A stretch of DNA of 5,592 nt from Stenotrophomonas sp. (GTDB taxonomy: Bacteria; Pseudomonadota; Gammaproteobacteria; Xanthomonadales; Xanthomonadaceae). The stretch is from contig DQIG01000193.1 of assembly GCA_003525885.1 (NCBI GenBank), positions 1 to 5,592 on the forward strand, read 5' to 3'. A model generated the notes under the pieces. That model ran no database searches. It worked only from the letters and a program-made list of their open reading frames with translations, and was not told where the DNA came from. The translations under genes and the position numbers were made by a program. Below are positions 1 through 4,632 of this stretch, in pieces; positions within the stretch are counted from its first letter, which is position 1, and every line of letters starts with the position of its first letter.

Positions 1-47
1 TGCGGACCTTGGTCCGCACGCTTCTGCCGGCCAGCGGCCGGCACTAC
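1..47 (-). repeat. Paired SMAG-like (GTAG) hairpin repeat
   Basis: Two adjacent perfect inverted repeats. The first pairs 1-8 with 11-18 around a TT centre (TGCGGACC/GGTCCGCA). The second pairs 25-32 with 36-43 around AGC (TGCCGGCC/GGCCGGCA) and is followed by CTAC at 44-47, so on the minus strand it starts with GTAG. A GTAG head followed by a short GC-rich stem-loop is the signature of the SMAG repetitive extragenic palindromes of S. maltophilia, which often occur in pairs. It lies beyond the 3' end of the minus-strand gene at 116-535, where such elements can stabilise or end transcripts. The family assignment is from memory; the hairpins are seen directly. Confidence 0.75.
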
Positions 48-57
48 CGCAGCCCCC

Positions 58-96
58 GGGGTCGGATCCCTTTCCGCAGCAAAGGGCTCTGACCCC
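58..96. repeat. Imperfect hairpin repeat of a second family
   Basis: A 16-base arm at 58-73 (GGGGTCGGATCCCTTT) pairs with 81-96 (AAAGGGCTCTGACCCC) at 14 of 16 positions, around a 7-base loop CCGCAGC. It has no GTAG head and a longer stem than the SMAG units, so it is a different repeat. I recall very similar GGGGTC...GACCCC hairpins with CCCTTT/AAAGGG inner arms scattered between genes in Stenotrophomonas genomes, but cannot check here. It ends 20 bases beyond the stop codon of the minus-strand membrane protein gene and may act as its transcript end. It has no clear run of T on either side, so it is not a classical intrinsic terminator. Confidence 0.65.
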
Positions 97-115
97 AACG
101 ATGCAACCGGCGCGC

Positions 116-535
116 TCAGCGCGCCAGCCAGGCGCCTACGGCCACGGCCACGGCCAGCCACAGCCATTCCATCGCGCCATTGGCCAGGGTGATCAGGGTC
201 CAGGCCAGGTGCGGCCCCATCCGCATCGTGGCGTCCCACAGATCCAGCCCGATCGAGCCGCCCATCCAGGCGCTGGCGATGGCCCAGTTGGCCACGGCGG
301 CCACCAGCAGCGTGCCGAGCACGACCAGGGCGACGCGCAGCCGGCCCGGGCCCAGCGTGCCCAGGCGCAGCATGAACACCAGTTCCAGGGCGGCCAGTAC
401 CGCCATCCAGCCGACCTGCCGGCCGGTCATCAGCGCCAGCACCATCCAGGCGAGGGGAGCAACAAGCAGACCCAGCAACAACATGAGGGGCCAGAGCCAG
501 GTCACGGTCCTGGCACGCGCGGCATTGGAGGACAT
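116..535 (-). CDS. Small multi-pass inner-membrane protein of unknown function
   Basis: A 139-residue, strongly hydrophobic protein that I do not recognise as a named family. After a short polar, basic N-terminus (MSSNAARART) it has predicted membrane segments at about residues 13-36, 41-57, 65-88 and 107-136. The last is long and could be one helix or a hairpin. A small soluble-looking stretch rich in Asp, Met and Arg (about 97-106) lies before the last segment. There is no signal peptidase site and no obvious catalytic motif. The start at 535 is chosen because a good ribosome binding site (AGGGAG) lies just upstream. An in-frame ATG at 586 would add 17 residues and run through the regulatory spacer, so it is less likely. 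The gene is transcribed away from sufT and is probably monocistronic within this window, with hairpin repeats beyond its end. A small four-helix membrane protein is as much as can be said. Confidence 0.7.
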   Translation of the reverse strand: MSSNAARARTVTWLWPLMLLLGLLVAPLAWMVLALMTGRQVGWMAVLAALELVFMLRLGTLGPGRLRVALVVLGTLLVAAVANWAIASAWMGGSIGLDLWDATMRMGPHLAWTLITLANGAMEWLWLAVAVAVGAWLAR

Positions 536-555
536 CGAAGCTCCCTGAAGATCAC

Positions 556-571
556 CCACAGGATACTGTGG
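556..571. promoter_or_regulatory. Inverted repeat between the divergent genes
   Basis: CCACAG (556-561) and CTGTGG (566-571) form a perfect 6-base inverted repeat around GATA. It lies 21 bases upstream of the ATG of the minus-strand membrane protein gene, so it could be an operator or a leader hairpin for that gene. On the minus strand it contains TATCCT, a mediocre -10 match, but I see no convincing -35 partner. Its function is inferred from position only. Confidence 0.3.
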
Positions 572-609
572 TTTGCCGCAGTGCACCGGCGGTGCCGGGG
601 CGGCTGGGC

Positions 610-640
610 TAGAATGCCGTCTTGCGTGGCCGCGGCCACG
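610..640 (+). promoter_or_regulatory. Putative sufT promoter -10 and start-site palindrome
   Basis: TAGAAT at 610-615 matches the sigma-70 -10 consensus at 5 of 6 positions and would start transcription near 621-623. No good -35 box lies 16-18 bases upstream. That place is instead occupied by a 13-base palindrome at 583-595 (GCACCG, central G, CGGTGC). Directly after the predicted start is a 16-base perfect palindrome, CGTGGCCGCGGCCACG, at 625-640. A palindrome at the -35 and another at the start site suggest regulator binding, or a leader hairpin in the second case. The promoter is inferred from sequence match alone. The leader to the ATG at 658 would be about 36 bases. Confidence 0.4.
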
Positions 641-657
641 GCCCCATATCGGTCCCC

Positions 658-1209
658 ATGTATTCCCGTAGCAGCGAACCTGTCCACTTCGAACGCGATT
701 GCGAGGCCGTGATGGTCCCGCAGGGCGACACCGTGACCCTGCCTGCCGGCAGCTATGGGTACATCACCCAGGCGCTGGGCGGCAGTTATTCGGTGTTCGT
801 CGAGGGCAACCTGTTCCGCATCGCCGGCAAGGACGGCGACGCCATCGGCAAGGAGGCACCGGCACCGCTGGAGCTGCCGGCCGACGCCACCGATGAGCAG
901 GTGGAACAGCTGGTGTGGCAGCAGCTGCGCACCTGCTTCGATCCGGAAATTCCGGTGAACATCGTTGAACTGGGCCTGGTCTATGAAGTCGAGATCAAGC
1001 ACCTGGATGAAGGCAAGCGCGAGATCGACGTGAAGATGACCCTGACCGCACCGGGCTGCGGCATGGGCGAGATACTGGTCGACGACGTGCGCAGCAAGCT
1101 TGAAATGATCCCGACGGTGGCCGAGGCCGACGTCGACCTGGTGTTCGACCCGCCGTGGAACCAGCACATGATGTCCGAGGCGGCGCGGCTCGAGACCGGC
1201 ATGCTTTGA
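658..1209 (+). CDS. sufT: SufT, iron-sulfur cluster maturation protein (MIP18/DUF59 family)
   Basis: A 183-residue cytoplasmic protein matching SufT, an accessory factor for maturing Fe-S proteins. In other bacteria it helps deliver or insert clusters when demand is high. Residues 1-75 form the SufT-specific N-terminal part, with PQGDTVTLPAGS near residue 21 and a GGSYSVFV strand. The MIP18/DUF59 domain covers about 80-165, with DPEIPVNIVELGL at 95-107 and TLTAPGCGMG at 128-137, whose Cys134 is the single conserved cysteine of the family. The tail FDPPWNQHMMSEAAR (163-177) is also typical. The length fits the family. A TTG 36 bases upstream would add 12 residues but would lie in the promoter/palindrome region, so ATG 658 is preferred although no clear Shine-Dalgarno is visible. 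The gene is not in a suf operon here; it lies 59 bases ahead of ilvE on the same strand. Confidence 0.92.
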   Translation: MYSRSSEPVHFERDCEAVMVPQGDTVTLPAGSYGYITQALGGSYSVFVEGNLFRIAGKDGDAIGKEAPAPLELPADATDEQVEQLVWQQLRTCFDPEIPVNIVELGLVYEVEIKHLDEGKREIDVKMTLTAPGCGMGEILVDDVRSKLEMIPTVAEADVDLVFDPPWNQHMMSEAARLETGML

Positions 1210-1213
1210 CCCA

Positions 1214-1243
1214 GGGCCCGCAGTGACGCGGGCCCGGCACTAC
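1214..1243 (-). repeat. SMAG-like hairpin between sufT and ilvE
   Basis: A perfect 8-base inverted repeat (GGGCCCGC at 1214-1221, GCGGGCCC at 1228-1235, loop AGTGAC) starts five bases after the sufT stop. Eight bases downstream the sequence ends in CACTAC, so read on the minus strand it begins GTAGTG like the other SMAG-type units, although the stem is offset. No T run follows it, so it is unlikely to be a strong terminator. It may protect the sufT mRNA 3' end or reduce read-through into ilvE. Confidence 0.55.
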
Positions 1244-1268
1244 CCGCAACCAGAACAGGAATCCTCCG

Positions 1269-2363
1269 GTGTCCCAGTCCATCCCCAGCTTCGCCGTCAC
1301 CCGTTCGGACCACCCGCGCAGCGCTGAAGAGCGCGCCAAGATCCTGGAGAAGCCGGGCTTCGGCCTGCACTTCACCGATCACATGGTGGAAGTGCGCTGG
1401 GACAAGGATGCCGGCTGGCACAACGCCAACGTGCGTGCCTACGGCCCGCTGCAGCTGGACCCGGCCGCGGCCGTGCTGCACTACGGCCAGGAAATCTTCG
1501 AAGGCATCAAGGCCTACCGCCACGCCGACGGCTCGATCTGGACCTTCCGCCCGGATGCCAACGGCCGCCGCCTGCAGCGTTCGGCGCAGCGCCTGGCGCT
1601 GCCGGAACTGCCGGTGGAGATCTTCGTCGAATCGCTGAAGCAGCTGATCGCGGTCGACAGTGACTGGGTGCCGTCGGCCGATGAGTCGAGCCTGTACTTC
1701 CGTCCGTTCATGATCGGCGACGAAGCCTTCCTCGGCGTGCGCGGCGCGCACAAGGCCGGCTACTACGTCATCGCCAGCCCGGCCGGCCCGTACTTCGCCA
1801 AGGGCGTCGCTCCGGTGTCGATCTGGCTGTCGACCGAGTACGCACGTGCGGCCAAGGGCGGCACCGGTGCCGCCAAGTGCGGCGGCAACTACGCCGCCTC
1901 GCTGCTGCCGCAGCAGAAGGCGCAGGCGCAGGGCTGCTCGCAGGTGCTGTTCCTCGACCCGGTCGAAGGCAAGTACCTGGAAGAACTCGGTGGCATGAAC
2001 GTGTTCCTGGTCTACAAGGATGGCACGCTGGTTACCCCGGAACTGTCCGGCAGCATCCTCGAGGGCATCACCCGCGAGAGCATCCTGCAGCTGGCCCGCG
2101 ACCGTGGCATGAAGGTCGAGGAGCGCAAGGTCAGCATCGACGAATGGAAGGACGGCGTTGCCTCCGGTGCGATCAGCGAAGTGTTTGCCTGCGGCACCGC
2201 CGCGGTGGTCACCCCGATCGGCCAGCTGAAGGGCGAGGGCTTCTCGGTGGGCGACATCAACGCACCGGCCGGTGCAGTGACCATGTCGCTGCGCAAGGAG
2301 CTGACCGACATCCAGTACGGCCGCCTGCCGGACCGCCACAACTGGCTGGTCAAGCTGGGCTGA
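1269..2363 (+). CDS. ilvE: Branched-chain amino acid aminotransferase
   Basis: A 364-residue PLP-dependent fold-type IV aminotransferase that interconverts leucine, isoleucine and valine with their 2-oxo acids using glutamate/2-oxoglutarate. It is the last step of branched-chain amino acid synthesis, in the cytoplasm. It has the longer form typical of eukaryotic-like bacterial BCATs (about 350-365 residues) rather than the roughly 310-residue E. coli form. Visible motifs are HYGQEIFEGIKAYR (71-84), WTFRPDANGRRL (91-102), YFRPFMIG (143-150), the cofactor-lysine region AAKCGGNYAASL with Lys203 as the likely Schiff-base residue, EELGGMNVF (238-246, with the conserved Glu239) and SGSILEGITRESIL (260-273). 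Translation starts at GTG 1269, with AGGA at 1257-1260 eight bases upstream. No separate promoter is obvious, so co-transcription with sufT is possible. A GTAG hairpin and a strong terminator follow. Confidence 0.96.
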   Translation: MSQSIPSFAVTRSDHPRSAEERAKILEKPGFGLHFTDHMVEVRWDKDAGWHNANVRAYGPLQLDPAAAVLHYGQEIFEGIKAYRHADGSIWTFRPDANGRRLQRSAQRLALPELPVEIFVESLKQLIAVDSDWVPSADESSLYFRPFMIGDEAFLGVRGAHKAGYYVIASPAGPYFAKGVAPVSIWLSTEYARAAKGGTGAAKCGGNYAASLLPQQKAQAQGCSQVLFLDPVEGKYLEELGGMNVFLVYKDGTLVTPELSGSILEGITRESILQLARDRGMKVEERKVSIDEWKDGVASGAISEVFACGTAAVVTPIGQLKGEGFSVGDINAPAGAVTMSLRKELTDIQYGRLPDRHNWLVKLG

Positions 2364-2379
2364 TCGCCTACGCTGAACT

Positions 2380-2403
2380 GTAGAGCCGAGCCCACGCTCG
2401 GCT
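2380..2403 (+). repeat. SMAG-like GTAG hairpin after ilvE
   Basis: GTAG at 2380-2383 is followed by a perfect 8-base stem, AGCCGAGC (2384-2391) with GCTCGGCT (2396-2403), around CCAC. This is a canonical SMAG unit on the plus strand. It starts 16 bases after the ilvE stop and just ahead of the intrinsic terminator, so it probably lies in the ilvE mRNA 3' end. Confidence 0.75.
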
Positions 2404-2412
2404 GCGCTTCTG

Positions 2413-2448
2413 GAAAGCCCGTCCCTGCGACGGGCTTTCTGCGTTCTG
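2413..2448 (+). terminator. Intrinsic terminator of ilvE
   Basis: A perfect 11-base stem pairs GAAAGCCCGTC (2413-2423) with GACGGGCTTTC (2429-2439) around the 5-base loop CCTGC. It is followed by a moderately T-rich tail, TGCGTTCT. The A-rich 5' arm and T-rich 3' arm around a GC core are typical of rho-independent terminators. It could also work on the other strand, but no minus-strand gene ends here. Confidence 0.8.
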
Positions 2449-2585
2449 ATCCCGGATCGGCGGACGCCGATGTCGGCAAAGTCATCGCAGGACACGTGAT
2501 GACCCAGTCAGGTGCGTGCAGGGCACGAGAAAGTTCCTTCACCTTCACAAACCCTCGACCCGGGAAGTCTCAGAACGAACATTTC

Positions 2586-2614
2586 ATCTTGCTGAAAAGA
2601 CGCTGAAAATCTTG
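2586..2614 (+). promoter_or_regulatory. AT-rich direct-repeat block upstream of the protease
   Basis: GCTGAAAA occurs at 2591-2598 and again at 2602-2609, exactly 11 bases apart, about one helical turn. The hexamer ATCTTG flanks the block at 2586-2591 and 2609-2614. Only 11 of its 29 bases are G or C in an otherwise very GC-rich window. It lies directly ahead of the weak promoter candidate, where an activator or the RNA polymerase alpha subunit could bind. This role is inferred from layout only. Confidence 0.35.
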
Positions 2615-2648
2615 TGGTGTCCGGTTTTGGTCTTTAGCGTCATCTGCA

Positions 2649-2674
2649 CGGCGGATCGATAGGGGGATCCGCTG
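2649..2674 (+). other. Leader hairpin upstream of the protease
   Basis: CGGCGGATC (2649-2657) pairs with GATCCGCTG (2666-2674), giving nine pairs including one G-U, around the purine-rich 8-base loop GATAGGGG. It lies about 100 bases before the protease start and would be in the mRNA leader if transcription starts near 2645. It could affect mRNA stability or translation; no riboswitch class is recognised. Confidence 0.35.
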
Positions 2675-2773
2675 ACTCACCGGTCTTCGAACCTCGCCAA
2701 CGCAAGCCAGCCCAGGGTTCGGGCCGGTGCTTCTGCCGATTCCGGCATTCACACCACTAGAAAGGGAAATACG

Positions 2774-4513
2774 ATGTCCCAGGTAACGCAACCGCGTGTG
2801 CGTCGAGTGTGGGTGGTCCTTGGTGCGTCCGTTCTGTCATCGCTGCTGCTGGCCACGCCTGCGCTGGCCGGTGACGTCCAGCTCAGCGGCCTGCAGTCCG
2901 CGCCGACGCACCAGCGCTTCATCGTGAAGTACCGTGATGGCAGTGCGCCGGTGGCCAACACCACCGCACTGGCCTCTTCGCTGAAGAGTGCCGCCGCTGG
3001 CCTGGCCAGCAGCCAGGGCCGCGCGCTGGGCCTGCAGGAGGTCCGCAAGCTGGCTGTCGGCCCGACCCTGGTCAGGACCGATCGCCCGCTCGACCAGGCC
3101 GAATCCGAGCTGCTGATGCGCAAGCTCGCCGCCGACCCGAACGTGGAATACGTCGAAGTCGACCAGATCATGCGTGCGACGCTGACCCCGAACGACACCC
3201 GCTTCAGCGAACAGTGGGGCTTCGGTACCTCCAATGCGTCGATCAACGTGCAGCCGGCCTGGGACAAGGCCACCGGCACCGGCGTGGTGGTGGCCGTGAT
3301 CGATACCGGCATCACCAACCACCCCGATCTCAATGCCAACATCCTGCCCGGCTATGACTTCATCAGCGACGCCGCGATGGCGCGCGATGGCGGTGGCCGC
3401 GACAACAACCCGAACGACGAAGGCGACTGGTACGGCGCCAACGAGTGCGGCTCGGGCATCCCGGCCTCCAACTCCAGCTGGCACGGTACCCACGTCGCCG
3501 GCACCGTAGCGGCGGTGACCAACAACAGCAACGGCGTGGCCGGCACTGCGTTCAATGCCAAGGTCGTCCCGGTGCGCGTGCTCGGCAAGTGCGGCGGTTA
3601 CACCTCCGACATCGCTGACGCGATCGTATGGGCCTCTGGCGGCACCGTCAGTGGCGTGCCGGCCAATGCCAACCCGGCCGAAGTCATCAACATGTCGCTG
3701 GGTGGTGGCGGCACCTGCTCGGCCACCTACCAGAATGCGATCAACGGCGCGGTCAGCCGTGGTACCACCGTGGTGGTCGCCGCTGGCAACAGCAACACCA
3801 ACGTGTCCTCGTCGGTGCCGGCCAACTGTGCGAACGTGATCGCGGTGGCGGCCACGACCTCGGCCGGTGCGCGTGCCAGCTTCTCCAACTACGGTGCAGG
3901 CATCGACATTTCCGGCCCGGGCCAGAGCATCCTGTCCACTCTCAACACCGGCACCACCACGCCGGGTAGCGCTACCTATGCGTCCTACAACGGCACCTCG
4001 ATGGCGGCGCCGCATGTGGCCGGTGTGGTTGCACTGATGCAGTCGGTGGCGCCGAGCCCGCTGAGTCCGGCACAGGTCGAGAGCATCATCAAGAGCACCG
4101 CACGCCCGCTGCCGGGCGCCTGCTCGGGTGGCTGCGGCGCCGGCATCATCGACGCCAACGCGGCCGTGGCTGCGGCGATCAATGGCGGTGGCCCGAACCC
4201 GGGCGGCAACGTGCTGCAGAACAACGTGCCGGTGACCGGCCTGGGCGCTGCAACCGGTGCCGAGCTGAACTACACCGTCGCCGTTCCGGCCGGCAGCACC
4301 CAGCTGCGCGTGGCGATCAGTGGCGGCAGCGGTGACGCCGACCTGTACGTGCGCCAGGGCAGTGCCCCGACCGATACCACCTACACCTGCCGTCCGTACC
4401 TGAGCGGCAACAGCGAGACCTGCACCATCAACAGCCCTGCCGCCGGCACCTGGTATGTGCGGGTGAAGGCGTACAGCACCTTCTCGGGCCTGACCCTCAG
4501 CGCCCAGTACTGA
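2774..4513 (+). CDS. Secreted S8 (subtilisin-type) serine protease, StmPr-like
   Basis: A 579-residue prepro-protease. Residues 1-32 are a Sec signal peptide (RVRR charge patch, hydrophobic VLGASVLSSLLLA core, likely cleavage after ALA at 32). About 45-135 is an I9-type propeptide that acts as folding chaperone and inhibitor. The mature enzyme probably begins near the LTPNDTRFSEQWGF segment (137-150). The catalytic triad is Asp177 (VIDTG), His237 (HGTHVAG) and Ser409 (GTSMAAPH), with the oxyanion Asn339 (AAGNS). After a Gly/Pro/Asn linker (about 470-479), residues 490-579 form a C-terminal PPC domain (DADLYVRQG, then ETCTINSPAAGTWYVRVKAY), usually removed during maturation. Eight cysteines (225, 273, 315, 352, 450, 454, 539, 550) suggest disulfides and export, probably by type II secretion. 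It resembles the S. maltophilia StmPr proteases, but which paralogue it is cannot be settled here. A good RBS (AGGGA) lies six bases upstream of the ATG. Confidence 0.95.
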   Translation: MSQVTQPRVRRVWVVLGASVLSSLLLATPALAGDVQLSGLQSAPTHQRFIVKYRDGSAPVANTTALASSLKSAAAGLASSQGRALGLQEVRKLAVGPTLVRTDRPLDQAESELLMRKLAADPNVEYVEVDQIMRATLTPNDTRFSEQWGFGTSNASINVQPAWDKATGTGVVVAVIDTGITNHPDLNANILPGYDFISDAAMARDGGGRDNNPNDEGDWYGANECGSGIPASNSSWHGTHVAGTVAAVTNNSNGVAGTAFNAKVVPVRVLGKCGGYTSDIADAIVWASGGTVSGVPANANPAEVINMSLGGGGTCSATYQNAINGAVSRGTTVVVAAGNSNTNVSSSVPANCANVIAVAATTSAGARASFSNYGAGIDISGPGQSILSTLNTGTTTPGSATYASYNGTSMAAPHVAGVVALMQSVAPSPLSPAQVESIIKSTARPLPGACSGGCGAGIIDANAAVAAAINGGGPNPGGNVLQNNVPVTGLGAATGAELNYTVAVPAGSTQLRVAISGGSGDADLYVRQGSAPTDTTYTCRPYLSGNSETCTINSPAAGTWYVRVKAYSTFSGLTLSAQY

Positions 4514-4535
4514 GCCCAAGTCCCTCTCCAAGGGC

Positions 4536-4563
4536 ACGCCCTGGCTTCGGCCGGGGCGTTTTT
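4536..4563 (+). terminator. Intrinsic terminator of the protease gene (TTCG loop)
   Basis: ACGCCCTGGC (4536-4545) pairs with GCCGGGGCGT (4550-4559), ten pairs including one G-U, closed by the very stable TTCG tetraloop. TTTTT follows at 4559-4563. It begins 22 bases after the stop codon. This is a strong textbook rho-independent terminator for the plus strand. Confidence 0.92.
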
Positions 4564-4604
4564 GCATGGGGCCGGCGGTGGTACGTGCCGCTGCGCCATG
4601 GTGG

Positions 4605-4624
4605 GTGCCGACCTTGGTCGGCAC
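4605..4624. repeat. TT-centred hairpin repeat between the convergent genes
   Basis: A perfect 9-base inverted repeat, GTGCCGACC (4605-4613) and GGTCGGCAC (4616-4624), around TT. Its core GACCTTGGTC is the same as in the hairpin at 1-18, so the two belong to one repeat type common between genes in Stenotrophomonas and Xanthomonas (from memory). It starts eight bases beyond the end of the minus-strand asparaginase-domain gene and is the only candidate transcript end for it; there is no T run on that side. Confidence 0.65.
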
Positions 4625-4632
4625 GCTGTTCC

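Larger units (their letters stand above)
2440..2773 (+). other. Long non-coding upstream region of the protease gene
   Basis: A 334-base stretch without a convincing gene between the ilvE terminator and the protease ATG. It holds a small hairpin at 2456-2471 (ATCGGC/GCCGAT around GGAC), a 35-codon open frame at 2499-2606 that I do not call as a gene, an AT-rich repeat block at 2586-2614, and a possible weak promoter with TTGTGG at 2612-2617 and TAGCGT at 2635-2640 (17-base spacer, only 3 of 6 at the -10). A leader hairpin follows at 2649-2674. A good ribosome binding site (AGGGA, 2763-2767) lies six bases before the ATG. If the weak promoter is real, the mRNA leader is about 125 bases. It most likely carries the regulatory sites of the protease. 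Confidence 0.55.

Noticed and set aside
536..586. Start at ATG 586 for the minus-strand membrane protein
   Set aside because: The 17 added residues run through the spacer's inverted repeat, and the internal ATG at 535 has a proper AGGGAG site.
622..657. TTG start giving SufT 12 extra residues
   Set aside because: It falls at the predicted transcription start and would make the 16-base palindrome coding. Known SufT proteins are about the length given by ATG 658.
101..712. A 203-codon plus-strand open frame over the membrane protein gene and sufT start
   Set aside because: The product is Gln/His/Pro/Gly-rich with no motif and spans the divergent promoter region. The minus-strand frame gives a coherent membrane protein with a good ribosome binding site.
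502..1167. A 221-codon minus-strand open frame over sufT
   Set aside because: It is antisense to SufT motifs and contains no recognisable domain.
981..2495. A 504-codon minus-strand open frame opposite ilvE and sufT
   Set aside because: It lies antisense to two genes with clear family motifs. Its composition, rich in Arg, His, Gln and Ala with no domain, is typical of a shadow frame in very GC-rich DNA.
2570..2791. A 73-codon minus-strand open frame in the protease upstream region
   Set aside because: It begins inside the protease coding start, has no ribosome binding site or domain, and covers the region that looks regulatory.
2837..4624. A 595-codon minus-strand open frame opposite the protease
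   Set aside because: It is antisense to the complete protease with catalytic triad. The translation is low-complexity Arg/Gly/His/Val and runs across the protease terminator.
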